The position numbers were made by a program, and so were the translations under genes. Below are positions 46,374-57,431 of a DNA stretch of 64,000 nucleotides, piece after piece. This DNA comes from Guadua angustifolia (lineage: Eukaryota > Streptophyta > Magnoliopsida > Poales > Poaceae). The notes below the pieces were generated by a model that was given only the letters and a program-made list of their open reading frames with translations, was not told the origin of the DNA and did no database searches. Position 1 is the first letter of the stretch; every line of letters begins with the position of its first letter. The stretch covers positions 1 to 64,000 of the forward strand of contig JAYEVE010000319.1 of NCBI GenBank assembly GCA_036346375.1, in the 5' to 3' direction.

Positions 46374-46830
46374 CATGTGGGAGGGCTAGGAATGCTAGCT
46401 GAGCTCTATGGTTTTATCATTCCCATTCCTAGCTTTCGCTGTGATCTTTTTGTTGTATATTACTATTTGGCCTGATGGCCCTTTTTGTTGTAAAAACTAG
46501 TCGAGTACGACTTAACTTTAAATGTCTACTATATCAAGCTACTCTGCTATTTCGTTCATGTATAGATGTGATATGTCAATATTGAATATGTGTGCTAGCT
46601 ATTGATTGTGGGATTAGCACATCATACACATAGGGGTCGGAATATAAATTCTATATCCTGACATTGACAGTGGTGGCACTCAGTAGTAAGGTTTTGAGTA
46701 TGGAGACTATTATTCATTTTAAAGTATGGACACTGGCACCCCCAAAAATTTTAAAACACTATAAGATTATCTCTTCAATATGTCAAATTTATTGATTAAA
46801 TTGGTTCCACTTTTGATGTTTGGGATTTTT
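46374..46830. other. Non-coding repeat-like DNA (H, right part)
   Basis: Continues 15840 after E. It includes GGGGTCGGAATATAAATT and ends CTGACATTGACA near 46671, the style of a large-LTR gypsy terminus, followed by GTGGTGGCACTCAG, possibly a decayed PBS. No gene seen. Confidence 0.4.
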
Positions 46831-47490
46831 AAGATCTTAGAAATATTTGTTTTGTACTTGCTGGATAAATTAGCACTTTTAGGTATAAATCGATTAAATG
46901 ATAATTCATGAATACAAACTGATTGAGAAGCCTACACATTAAACACAAGTATATTGCAGACATGCATGTAACCAATCTACACATATGTCCCTCTAATATA
47001 CTAGAAAGCAGTAGCAATAAAATTGAAAATAGTGTAGACATCGAAACGTACTGGTCTTCTTGAACAGTACTGAAGGCGAGAAAGGAAGCAGAGGACCCTG
47101 TCGCGACGATGTAACAGATGAGATAGATCACGAACGGAGAGGAAACAAATCGCAAGCAGTTGCGCGGAGCGCTTCCCAAAAACCTTATTCGTCCTCTCCG
47201 GTGCAGAATCTCAATGGCGACAGATTTCGGAGACCTGCTCTCCCGATCACCAGTGCACCAGCAGCAATGAGCAGACAACCTATCGGTATGGCCACAAGCG
47301 GTTCTTCTCTTTCTGTCCCACATAAGTTAGTGGGATGGAGCACACTTCACTATTTAAGTTAGTATTGCTCCACTTCAACTACCAATATGGTACTAAAGAG
47401 TTTACATCACCTCTATATGATAGGTCTTTGAGATTTATTTGGAATTATTCTCAAATATTTGTGGGCTTAGCCCATATATTCCAATAGTAC
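46831..47490 (-). repeat. Probable solo copia LTR
   Basis: The minus strand from about 47488 reads TTGGAATATATGGGCTAAGC followed by CCACAAATATTTGAG, a start I know from grass copia LTRs of the TGTTGGAATATATGG type. The GC-rich middle (47060-47330) is of the type seen in such LTRs. The low-coordinate end is not defined. No coding region nearby. Confidence 0.45.
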
Positions 47491-48441
47491 CTTTAACAAA
47501 TTTCAAATATATAAGTTGGATTTATAATATTCCAAAATTATTGTACAAAACTATAGAATTGTATGTGTGTAATGTGTATATACCCTTATAGCAAGTTTTT
47601 TAGTTCCACCGCTATTGCTCACAACCCTAACTGCAAGGGAGGTGGACGTTGGCTCGATAATGATCTAGTTGATGTCCGCATGGTATAGCTAGCTGTACGG
47701 CATAAAATGTTTGTATATAATAGTAAGCATTCATGCGTCTTGTAACTATTATTTTTTCCAGCTTAGGCCTATAGAATTGATTTTGCATTACTTAGCAACC
47801 CACCATAACTTAAGCCTACTGACTACTTTTATATAATCTTACTTCCTCCATTATTTTTTGCTTGATATTTTTTATTTTTTGCGGCCTTTGCGAGGTTAAT
47901 TTGACTGCTAGTTTTTATAACTTGGCACTAAAATATACTGATAAAATTATAATATATGAAAGTAATTTTAATAACAAATATAATGATATAATTTTCATAT
48001 AAACAACTAGTAATTTTAAAAGTATTCCTTTAAGGTGAATCGCGTTAGTAACCGCTGGACGACCGGAGTGCCCACCGCGTATCCGGTTCTCTCTCTAGTC
48101 CAACCAAACAGAAGAAAAATAAGACACGGATTCTTGCCCCGGTCGTCCCGGCCAGCGGGCCCGCATCCCACGACCGACGCGTCCCCGAGTCGGAGTCGGC
48201 AATCTGATGACCCCAATCTCCACCGTCCATTCACTCCCAACCCTGTATCTAACGGTCCACATTCCCTCATCCCCTCCCGCGCTGCCGTCCCTCAACAATA
48301 ATAAATAAAGCAAACAACACAAAATGCTTCCGCACCTTACCATTTTCCTCCCCAAAGCACAGCGCGCAAACCAGACGCAACCAAATTCCCAAGGTCGGCT
48401 CGATCGATCGGGCTAGGGTTTGGTGAGCGCGGAGTGGGAGG
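47491..48441 (+). other. eIF1A upstream region
   Basis: AT-rich DNA becoming GC-rich near the gene. A stretch at about 47840-48020, beginning CTTCCTCCATTATTTTTTGC, resembles a decayed Stowaway-type MITE (low confidence). The 5' leader before the start codon (about 48310-48441) is C-rich. No clear TATA box was assigned. Confidence 0.5.
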
Positions 48442-48870
48442 ATGCCGAAGAACAAGGGGAAGGGAGGCAAGAACCGCAAGCGCGGGAAGAACGAGGCGGA
48501 TGACGATAAGCGGGAGCTGATGTTCAAGGAGGACGGGCAGGAGTACGCGCAGGTGACTCGCATGCTCGGCAACGGCCGCTGCGAGGCGCAGTGCATCGAC
48601 GGCACCAAGCGCCTCTGCCACATCCGTGGCAAGATGCACAAGAAGGTCTGGATCGCCGCCGGTGACATCGTCCTCGTCGGCCTCCGCGACTACCAGGATG
48701 ACAAGGCCGACGTCATCCTCAAGTACATGAACGACGAGGCCAGGCTGCTCAAGGCCTACGGGGAGATCCCCGACAACGTCCGCCTCAACGAGGGCGTCGT
48801 CGACGAGGAGGACTCAGCCGCGCAGGACGACTACATCCAGTTCGAGGACGAGGACATCGACAAGATTTGA
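48442..48870 (+). CDS. Translation initiation factor eIF1A
   Basis: Binds the small ribosomal subunit, promotes scanning and start-site selection, and later assists subunit joining through eIF5B. The 142-residue product has the family layout: a basic N-terminus (MPKNKGKGGKNRKRGK), an S1-like OB fold at about residues 28-96 (ELMFKEDGQEYAQVTRMLGN, then HIRGKMHKKVWI and GDIVLVGLRDYQDDKADVI), and an acidic tail ending DEDIDKI, comparable to the eIF5B-binding DIDDI of animals. Length is close to plant eIF1A (about 145). Start is the first ATG of the frame, in the context GGAGGATGCC. It is a single open frame with no stop or frameshift, in contrast to every TE gene around it, and so is very likely functional. 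No intron is needed. Confidence 0.97.
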   Translation: MPKNKGKGGKNRKRGKNEADDDKRELMFKEDGQEYAQVTRMLGNGRCEAQCIDGTKRLCHIRGKMHKKVWIAAGDIVLVGLRDYQDDKADVILKYMNDEARLLKAYGEIPDNVRLNEGVVDEEDSAAQDDYIQFEDEDIDKI

Positions 48871-49211
48871 TCTTGTCCTCTGCTTTGCGTCTCCGCCGCC
48901 TCTGCGTGACAAACAATCGCTATTTGTTTATGTTATTGTGTTGTTCTTGTGATTGATGATGGTGATGGTGCTTATGACTAGCCTATTTGTGGCGATATAA
49001 TCATGGTATGTTGTGATGTTTGTGACCTGCCTGAGACCTGTGTAGAAGGATTGCGGGGCGCTTCTGCCCAATGATAGTGATCCATATGATGATTTGAAGC
49101 ACTGAATCAAATCGCTCTCTTTATAAAATGAGTATGATCTAATTTATTCTAGTCTTTTTTGTGTTCAATTGATTTCTGTCGTAGCCCTGTATCGATTTTC
49201 GCTGCTGCGTT
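48871..49211 (+). other. eIF1A 3' untranslated region
   Basis: T-rich sequence after the stop codon, consistent with a 3' UTR. I could not fix a polyadenylation site. The minus-strand open frame here is not supported. Confidence 0.5.
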
Positions 49212-49375
49212 CTGGGGAATGTTGACTCTGTATGTAACATGGGATCAGGGAATTGTATGATTTTGATTCATTCATTTTTTGTTCGATTAGTAATGGCATG
49301 AGGGATCACAGATGTCTTTGGATTGTATGTTGCTATTGGGAAATTCCTTCTGATAGCAAGATTCTCTCTCCAGTT
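49212..49375. repeat. Direct repeat downstream of eIF1A, copy 1
   Basis: GGAATGTTGACTCTGTATG to TAGCAAGATTCTCTCTCC, about 160 bp, matching 50378-50533 with few differences. Confidence 0.9.
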
Positions 49376-50377
49376 TGGACTTTGGAGATTAATGATGATA
49401 GTTCAATCGGATTTGTTAACTAGGGGATTTTGCCCTTCTGAATTAACTGGTTGTTGCGCTTTTACGTAAGGCTGAACTGTGCTTCTGAGGGAGTCTAACT
49501 CTCAAGGGTGTTGAAATTCCCTTTGCATTCCTCTGGTCTAGCTGTTTGAACCCTGTTACTCCGTTGGACATTTCTGGTTGGTTTGTTGATTTGAGCGTTC
49601 AGGGTTTGTTTGGATGTTAGGGAGGCAAATCTCAGGAAAATCCCAACTGAGATTTTGAAGGGCACATGGAATCCCTATTGTTCCCTTAGGAAAATCATCC
49701 TAGCTGAAAAATATTCCCTGCCACCATTTGGAAGACACGGGATATAAATCTCATGCATTAAAAACAATATCCAAAAAATCAGAAAAAATTCAAAAAATTT
49801 AGGGGAAAGCATTTGATAAAATACTTACATCTGCACATTCATTTCACCTAGAGTAATATGCAAGAGAATGCTTTACTAGAAAAGTGGAACAAGTTCTTCA
49901 CCTCTACAAACTGGACAATTGGAATTATTACAGAATGGTTTTCGAAGAAAATAGAAACGGATGACAATAGCCAACTAGACATTGTATTGTACTTTGAAAC
50001 ACTTCAGTACTTCAGAATTAACCCGACGTGTAATTTACTAAACTATCCACATATTTGAGAATTATCTAAACTGTCCACATGTTTGATGAGGCAGGTTGTA
50101 GTTACCATATGACTATAAAACCTGACATGCAGAATTAACTAAAATTGTCCACATCTTTTGACAAGTAATACTTGTTGAAGTATGGTAAAAGGAGATCATG
50201 AAACTGAAGTCATGTTTTGAGTAGTGAATGGTGTCCTTTTTGTGCCTTTCTTGACATCAAGTGCTATACGTGATGACCCACCAGTTAATTTGCTTTGAAC
50301 ATTGTTAACAAGTTCTTACTTTACAGCAATGACAAATTACGTGCTAGAACAGAAAGTGCTGAATGTTGACTCTGTGG
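49376..50377. other. Intergenic DNA between direct repeats
   Basis: 1 kb without a recognised gene. Around 49604 it has GTTTGTTTGGATGTTAGGG, which resembles MITE termini in grasses, but no second end was found. Confidence 0.4.
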
Positions 50378-50533
50378 AATGTTGACTCTGTATGTAACAT
50401 GGGATCAGGGAATTGCATGATTTTGATTCATTTATTTTTTTTGTTCGATTAGTAATGGCTTGAGGGATCACAGATGCCTTTGGATTGTATGTTGCTATTG
50501 GGAAATTCCTTCTGATAGCAAGATTTTCTCTCC
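50378..50533. repeat. Direct repeat downstream of eIF1A, copy 2
   Basis: Second copy of 49212-49375. It ends where F LTR sequence starts. Confidence 0.9.
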
Positions 50534-51100
50534 CGAGGCGACACCAGAGCATAGAATATGGCGCCGACATCAGCGAGCGCCTGACAGGCGCAGGTGCCCC
50601 GCCTGCCGATGGAACGCCGCTTCATTGTGTCTACCAACCTGCATGGGATGAGCAGAACTGTCGATCACGAGGACCAAGACCGGGACTCTCGGCGTAGGAC
50701 ACTCCATCCTTTTTTCTCCAAATTTCCGTGTAACTTGCCCCCTCCACCTATATAAAGGGAGGCAGGACCCCCAGGGAAGGGCACGGACGAGCATATACGA
50801 GTAGACCAGAGGCACTCACGAGCACTTACGAGCGTATAACTCTTACGAACGAACAGCTCTAGCTCACTCTGACCTCACCCACTCATACGAGGTGCCTAAG
50901 GCCTGTCCTTAGCCCTCGCTTTAAACTTCCGTGCGGTCTTACTGCCTTGAAAGTATCTGAGAACCACCGCCTGGCTGGAAGTAGGGACGTTCGGCCCGAA
51001 CCAGTATACATCTTGGGCTCCCTGAGTCTAACCATTCAAGGAGAGGGAGCGCGCGACCCCTTGACTACAAATTTACTTGCCGGTTTACAAAACACCGATA
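50534..51100 (+). repeat. F 5' LTR, 5' truncated
   Basis: Homologous to the last 567 bp or so of the E and F LTRs. TATA box TATATAAA at 50749-50756. It ends ACACCGATA (final CA mutated to TA). Confidence 0.88.
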
Positions 51101-51120
51101 GTTGGCGTGCCAGGTAGGGG
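51101..51120 (+). other. Primer-binding site of F
   Basis: GTTGGCGTGCCAGGTAGGGG directly after the LTR. Confidence 0.85.
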
Positions 51121-51159
51121 CTTCGCGCGTCATCGTTGTCATCTCTGGATTCCCATTTG

Positions 51160-51860
51160 CTTTCTTGATGCCTTCTTTCACCCACGACGGTGCATCTACG
51201 TCGACGAACTGGATTCGCTTCGGCACCCTCGACTTCGTCGCTACCCCGGCGAGAGAGCTTGTGCTCGTTCCCGCCATCTCTCGGGACGGCGCCCGCCAGA
51301 GCTGGACTCCATGCCGATGTCTCGGCACCTCGCAAGACCCTAGCGGACCCGGCGGCGGAGCTTGTCAGCGCTCGCCACCTCGTAGTAGCGGCGTGAGCTC
51401 GGCGGCGGCGTGTCGCCCCCAAGGCTCGCGGCTCGTGGCGATGGTCGGCTATGTGCCGACCTCCGTTCTAACTTCTTTGGAGGTTTCCTCTAGCCATGAC
51501 TCAGCTCGACACGGAGCACCTGCGCTGACGAGCCATACTCCTTGAGTGCAAAATGGCGAGTGTGGTGACCTTACCGCAACCCGTAGAAGTCGAGAACCGC
51601 CGCCCGACGCCCGAGGCGCGAAGCGAATGTCGGCGTGGAGCGTTGAAAACCTCTAGGCTCGCCGCGCTGAGCTTCAGCAACAGCGCGAAGAGCTGGAGGC
51701 TCGAAGGGCCAAGCTGGACAAACTCCAGGCCGACCTGGAGCAGCACCAGCCCGAGCCCCCACACGCATCTGGCGTTGCATGCGCACGCGCACGCCAGGTT
51801 CAGCTTCAACTGGCCGTGGGGTCTGATGGTCTTCCTCTGCAGCTCTGTAGATCAAGACAA
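51160..51860 (+). pseudogene. Gag-start remnant of F
   Basis: Homologous to the E sequence from about 16905 (SFTHDGASTSTNWIRFG, then LDFVATPARELVLVP). Frames change after about 51545, and the region ends in coiled-coil-like Ala/Arg/Glu sequence. No gag core or zinc knuckle is visible. It gives way to antisense-gene sequence at about 51870. Confidence 0.5.
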
Positions 51861-51899
51861 TCTCAAAAAAGGGCAAACTACGACGGCGAGAATCGACCA

Positions 51900-53465
51900 A
51901 GAGGTTGGGTCACTTACCAGCCGCAGAGTCCGTCATAGCACGGAGCTCCCCCTCGAGCCTGGCCCGGGTCTCCTCGTCGAGCTTCTTCACCGCAGCTGCC
52001 TCTTCCTGAGCGGTGTCCCTGGCGCTGATGGCCTCCGCCAGCAGGGTTTCAAGCTCAGGACACCCTCGCCTTCAAGGGCTGGCTCGTCTGGCGCTCCTCG
52101 AGCAAGACCTGGGAGAGCTGATCCAGAGCCTGGCGGGCCTCCTTCGCCAGCGCCCACTCGTGCGCCAAGGCTTCCCGAGCGTTGTGCAGCTCGGGGCGCA
52201 GCTGGTCGCACTCCTTCTCGGCGGCCATCCTCCGGCCGTACAGACTCTGGAGGAACTTCGACTTCTCCACCGATCGGGCCAGCAAATGCTGCGAAACATG
52301 AACACCCTATTAGCCCACCGACCGCTAAAACTCATCAAAAGCTAAGGATGGGGTTTGGTTTGGCTTACCACACCGATCGAGCGAGTTCCCCCGGAGATGG
52401 CGTTCAGCACCATGTCGGGGGACTCGAGGGCGAGAGCCAGACCCTTCCGGATCTAGATCACCTCAGCCTCGACTTGTTGCGCGCCCTCCTGGAGGACCCC
52501 CCACGCCCCGTCCTCCGCCTCGTCGTCCAGCACGAACAGCGGCTTGCCGGTCGGGTCGTTGCCCGGCCAGGTCAGCACAGGCAAGGGCATCTGGGCGGAC
52601 TCCCCCGGGGCCGTCCCGGCGGGCTACGCTTGCGGAGGGTCGTGCGGCCCCTCCACCGGTGGCCCAGCGACGACCACCTCCAACGCCTAGACCGCCCCCT
52701 CCGGCGGGCCCCTGGGCGACGGTAGCATGATCACGACAGGCGCCCGGATCACGCCAGCTGGTGGTGGCGGCGGGAACTCTCTCTCGCCTCCTTCAGCCTC
52801 CAATCGAGACCCCGACCCGCCAAGGGGCTCCAGGACCTCCTCGCGTCCCAGCTCCTCCGGGACCCTCTCCTCCTGCGGCGGTCCCGACTCCGCCTGCGGC
52901 ACCTTGTCGCCCATCGGCTTCACCGGCGGCAACAGCTCGGCACTCGATGCCTCAACCATTGCCGGCTGCAGGGACGGCGCCGGCCCTCGCGGGGCCACCA
53001 TCACTCCAGAGCGGACCAACGCCGAGCGAGTGCGTGGCAACCGCACCTTCTTCGCCGGCCCCCTTGCAGAGGCAAGTCGCTCCTCCGCTTCCCCAAGGAT
53101 GCCTCCACCGGGGACACCTCGACTTGGGGCTCAACGATGGCGGTGCCTGTGTTGGCACCCTGGCCCACACCGCCATCGGCGGCCAGGTCGAACCCATGGT
53201 ATGGGTCGCGTCCTTCTTTGTTACTCGAGGTGGAGTCGGCCGAGCCGTATCAGCAGCAGTCGTGTCGAGACCTCCTCGCCTGTGACCCTTGCCTTGCACT
53301 CTTGCTTCTTCCTCCAACTCCTCTCCTCCTTACGCCTCTTCTTGGCGGACTCGTCTTCTTAGCAGACGCCTTGCAGACCTCGACCCTCAATTCCTTCTCC
53401 TCGGCATCAATGCAGGGAGATCATCGACCAGCCCTAGACAACAGAGATGCTAGTCGGACCAGATG
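51900..53465 (-). pseudogene. Antisense gene in F, 3' part
   Basis: Downstream continuation of the transposase_28-like gene on the minus strand, probably spliced. It contains Pro/Glu-rich linker sequence (53046-52687) and a coiled-coil segment at 52285-52055 (LARSVEKSKFLQSLYGRR, then ECDQLRPELHNAREAL). The plus-strand frame 51553-52725 (390 codons) runs over the same DNA and is a by-product of the GC-rich codons. Exon limits cannot be fixed here. Confidence 0.55.
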
Positions 53466-54422
53466 TTACGTGCTGAGGAAGAAGGAAGAGGAAGGGAAGA
53501 GAATCGCTCGGCTTACCAAGTCCGGGGGATTCTGCGTCGAGAATGGCTCGGGGCGGCCACCCACCGCCTCGGTGGTGCTCCGGCCCGTGATGGCGGCCAC
53601 CCGAGCCTCGACCTCCGATGCAGGGAGCTCCGGCTCCGCCATCCTCATGGGGTCGGACACCCCCTCATACTAAAACATGGGACGCACCCTATCCATGAGG
53701 GGTTGGACGCGCATATTCATGAATGCGCGCACAACGACGTCGCCGGTCAGGCTCTGCTCCTTCTGGGTCTTGATCCGCTCGACGATCACGTCCACCTTGT
53801 TCTTCTCCTTCCGGTCAGTGCCCCAAGTCCATTCGGACCCCGCCACGGGGAGCTGGCCGGTGAAGGCCAGGGCGCTGCCTCCCAGGTTTCGGGCATAGAA
53901 CCATTCGGAGTGCCACCCCCGGTTCGACGACGGCAGCTTCACGTCAATATAATCCGCCGCACGGCCGGCGCGCAGTTGGAGGACTACGCCACCCATAAGC
54001 GCCGGAGTATCTGTCGGCTTGTCCTTCCTCAGCTGGGCATGAAAGAAGTGCCTCTAGAGCGCCCAGTGGGGATCGATCCCCACGAACGCCTCGCACAGCG
54101 TCATGAAGACCGCTATGTGGAGCACGCCGTTGGGGTTGAGGTGGTGCACCTCCGCCTTGTAGTGATGCAGTAGCCCGCGAACGAAGGCATGGAGCGGCAG
54201 CCCAAACCCGCACTCGTAAAACGAGGCGGGCACGACGATCTCGTCGGTTGCCGGAGAAGGAACCGCGACCCCCGTCGGCACCCTCCACCTCGAAACATCT
54301 TGCGGGGAGAGGAACCCCTTCCTCTCCAGGCCAAGTGCGTGGCGGGCTTGAGCAGTGCACTCCGGCCACGACATCTCCGAGATGCAAGCGGCGAAAAGGT
54401 GGGAGGAGAAGAGCGTGAGCAA
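53466..54422 (-). pseudogene. Antisense transposase_28-like gene in F, 5' part
   Basis: Minus-strand gene within F. The N-terminal part reads MLTLFSSHLFAACISEM, then VPASFYECGFGLPLHAFVR and LHHYKAEVHHLNPNGVLHI, followed by LRAGRAADYIDVKLPSSN, WHSEWFYARNLGG and WTWGTDRKEKNKVDVIVE. I recognise this as the putative gypsy-type transposon domain (Pfam transposase_28, PF04195). One frame is kept from 54422 to 53466, with stops at 54054 (a TAG) and near 53670 only. A GTAAGC splice-donor-like site near 53515 follows PPDL. Its role in the element is not known. The position antisense to the element, behind its own TATA box, is the same as in E. Confidence 0.75.
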
Positions 54423-54520
54423 CTCTTTTCTAGCTACTTTGTTTCTTTTCTCGTCTCAGGCGAAGACAAGGGGGCAGGGAAAGTGAAGGCAAGTGCATAC
54501 CCCGGCACTCTAAACGCCCA

Positions 54521-54527
54521 ATTTATA
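54521..54527 (-). promoter_or_regulatory. TATA box for the F antisense gene
   Basis: Complement reads TATAAAT, in the context GTTCGGCTCC-TATAAAT-TGGGCG, about 100 bp upstream of the MLTLFSS start. The same site in E is at 45235-45241. Confidence 0.65.
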
Positions 54528-54639
54528 GGAGCCGAACAAGCACTAGCCGAGCAGACACTAGTCAAGCGGACGCTATCTCGGGTGAAGCGTCGCATGTCCC
54601 ATCCGACCGCCACGCGGGGCCGCTGGTGAGGTACATCGG

Positions 54640-55338
54640 TTCCCAATCATTTCACTTCGCATTTAATTCCCTCCACTGCGCATTAAATACAAGCAGGAGG
54701 CATCAGGACACCGTTTCGGGCGACACGCCCTGCGACCCTTCGATCTCCGTCATTGGGCTAGGTCGACTGGACCGAAACAGGTATAAAAAGCCCACCGCCG
54801 TTCTTGATCTCGAGGTGGCAAAAGGGCTGTGGGTTCCAAGGGCCTAAATCCACCAAGTGGAATCCAAGCCGCCCCAACATAAAATTGAGCAAGGGATGAG
54901 GACAAGCGAGCCCCGGTGGGTCTCGGGTTGGGTCGTGGACGACCAATCGCCTTTAACTCATGTCGAGACCATACTTCACACTCTCCGTGGAACCCATCGA
55001 TGGGTGGCGGCCATTGCGCTCGAGTCGGCGGACGGCGAGAATCCGTCTGGGATCGAGTAAAAAAGGTTTCTTATGGGTCGCCCCTAGCGGGTCGGACGCC
55101 CGACGCTAGGATCGTCCGCTCGGGAAGGTCCCCCTTGGGAGGGATCTCCAGGGCCCACTCGGATAACCTGTTAGTAGCTCCACGAGCATGTTGTTCAAAC
55201 CAACGTGGTAAACATGCCTTCGCTCACCCCCTCCAGGTCCCACGCCTGCGAACGGGGCGTATACGAGGGACAGACAGTGGCTACACCTCTCGCAGACAGC
55301 CTCACCAGATGAGGACTCGGGACGAACGCCCTTCGTCG
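54640..55338 (+). other. F 3' non-coding region
   Basis: Homologous to E 45360-46079. No gene supported. Confidence 0.6.
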
Positions 55339-55590
55339 AGCTACGACGTAAAACTAGTGCTCGGACCCCAGAACCTTGCCTAAGGCATCTGGGCGTCCGC
55401 GCCGACCTAGGCAACGTCCAGCTACGACGTGAAACTAGCACTCGGATACCAGAACCTTGTCTAAGGCATCTTGGCGTCTGCGCCAACCTAGGCAACGTCC
55501 AGCTACGACGTAAAACTAGCGCTCAGACACCAGAACCTTGTCTAAGGCATCTGGGCGTCCGCGCCGATCGAGGCAACGTCGGGCCGGATC
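55339..55590 (+). repeat. 81-bp tandem repeat in F
   Basis: Three units beginning AGCTACGACGTAAAACTAG at 55339, 55420 and 55501, exactly 81 bp apart. E has the same array with two full units. Confidence 0.88.
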
Positions 55591-55923
55591 CCATCGACCA
55601 AGTCGTTCGACCTTCGCAAGCCAAAGTAACCCCCCAACTAGCTCTCCGACCTGCTCGGGGGCTACACCCACCTGGTGCGCTCGTGTGCACCCGGTCGAAA
55701 CCGACCGACCAAGGCAGCCTTCCGATCCACTCAGGAGCTCGGGGCGATTGAGTCCGCCCGCGCGCTCCCAATCGGATTTCGCCGACCAAGTCAGTCGGAT
55801 TTCGACGCCCAAGTTGAATGGGCACGTAAGCGATCGATCAGCGAGTCCACTCGCTTCACTCGGTCCGATTTTGTCGAGCCAAAGCAAACCCCGACCGCCT
55901 CTAACGAGCTCGCTCGAGACTCT
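55591..55923 (+). other. F region before the 3' LTR
   Basis: Non-coding. GC-rich and enriched in CCGACCAAG-type motifs. No strong polypurine tract was seen next to the LTR. Confidence 0.5.
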
Positions 55924-56853
55924 TGACAAATACTCATACCAGGATACCCCCAAGTGAGTCGGAACACCTAATGGGCGTCTTAGGCCGGCTACGGCGAAGG
56001 CCTTGTTGGGTCACGAAGGACCCTCGACCCCGATCAAGCCCACCAGGGGGGATCCGACTTGGCCTCAAGTCGGGCGCCCCGTAGGCTCCGACCTAGCCTC
56101 AGGTCGGGCGACCAATGAGCTCTGACCCAGCGACCTCCGCCATAAGGTCGAAGATCGTCGCCGGTCGACCTCAAGCTGGTCACCAGCCCCGCAGACACGA
56201 TAGCCATGCTGTGGCAGGTGGCTCCTTCCCAAGGTGGCCAGGAGGCCGCCAAAGTCAAGCGCCAGTCCCTTCACCTCGTCATCTGCAGATGAGAGAGCGC
56301 GCCTCCCTCGGCGACACGAGCACAATGAATGGCGTCGGCATCGATAAGCGCGACAGAGGCGAGTCGCCCCTTTCCGACGGAACGATGCTCGCTGTGTCTA
56401 CCAACCCAAGCATAGGATGAGCAGAACACGCGGTCCACTAGGACCAAGACCGGGACTCTCGGCGTAGGACACCCCATCCTTTTTCTCCAAACTCCCGTGT
56501 AACCCGCCCTCCGCCTATATAAAGGGAGGCAGGACCCTCAGGGAAGGGGACAAGCATATACGAGCAGACCAAAGGCACTCACGAGCACTTACGAGCGTAT
56601 AACTCTTACGAACGAACAGCTCTAGCTCACTTCGACCTCACCCATTCATACGAGGTGCCTAAGGCCAGCCCTTAGCCCTCGCTTGTAAACACCGTGCAGT
56701 CTTCTACAAAAGTCTGAGAACCACCGCCTGGCTGGAAGTAGGGGCGTTCGGCCCGAACTAGTATACATCTTGGGCTCCTCGAGTCTAACCATTCAAGGAG
56801 AGGGGAGCGCGACCCTTGACTAAATTTACTTGCCGATATCTGAAACACAAACA
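55924..56853 (+). repeat. F 3' LTR
   Basis: 930 bp, TGACAAATACTCATACC at the start and CTGAAACACAAACA at the end. TATA box TATATAAA at 56516-56523. Homologous to E 15841-16838. Confidence 0.9.
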
Positions 56854-57382
56854 CTTACCAGCAGCCCCAGGTGCGGTCCTTAGTCCTCCCGGCTCGCGAT
56901 CGCCAGATTCAACTCAATCGTTACAGGATGTGGAGTACATGAACCCCGGGTATCTGCATGGCGAGCTGCAAGGACCACCCAAGAGGGGATGGGCCGAGCC
57001 GGCTACGCAGAGACAGGTGCCACCCAGGCTACAACTGCTGTATCCAACAAGGAAGGCCTGAGGATAGTAACTGACCTTGAATAGGAAAGATATGATTGTA
57101 GTCTCGGATGCTAACATATTCGGTTAGAGATAGAATCTCCACCTTGTAACCGACAAGGACTCCTCCTTATAACCCTATCTCCCGACTATATAAGGGGGGT
57201 GGGGGACCCTAGGAAGAGAAGATCAACATTGAGATAGACCATCATAATTCCAGAGCACAGGACTAGGGTATTATCTCTGCTGTGAGAGCCTGAACCTGTA
57301 TAAACACTTTTATTGTGTTACCATCAAGTTTGGATCCAACGCCTAACCCCATAATCATTATTGCCGACAACAAACATCGATA
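56854..57382 (+). repeat. G 5' LTR, partial
   Basis: Ends CAACAAACATCGATA before the PBS, with TATA box TATATAAG at 57187-57194. Its start is missing; F abuts it at 56853. Confidence 0.75.
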
Positions 57383-57402
57383 GTTGGCGCGCTAGGTAGG
57401 GG
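57383..57402 (+). other. Primer-binding site of G
   Basis: GTTGGCGCGCTAGGTAGGGG directly after the LTR. Confidence 0.85.
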
Positions 57403-57431
57403 AAGTGCGAAGATCAACCTCATCAAGCTCG

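Larger units (their letters stand above)
50534..56853 (+). mobile_element. Element F: Tat-type gypsy without pol, with antisense gene
   Basis: Same family as E. Parts: truncated 5' LTR, PBS, gag-start remnant, antisense gene (about 51900-54450), tandem repeats, complete 3' LTR. RT, RNase H and integrase were not found in the 4.8-kb interior, so F is non-autonomous. The right LTR borders sequence of element G's LTR, so F probably inserted in the G LTR. The left border to eIF1A-downstream sequence is a deletion end, because the first part of the F LTR is missing there. Confidence 0.85.

Noticed and set aside
46829..47323. 164-codon minus-strand frame
   Set aside because: Lies in a probable solo copia LTR; no domain recognised.
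48016..48668. Minus-strand frames opposite the eIF1A start
   Set aside because: Antisense shadows of the GC-rich gene.
51553..52725. 390-codon plus-strand open frame in F
   Set aside because: Pro/Arg/Ser-rich, lies opposite the coiled-coil antisense gene, and has no recognised domain.
52727..54173. Further long plus-strand frames in F (52727-53362, 53463-54173)
   Set aside because: Shadows of the GC-rich antisense gene on the minus strand.
55339..55590. CRISPR-like array
   Set aside because: Units are near-identical over the full 81 bp, with no repeat-spacer alternation, and the context is a plant retrotransposon.
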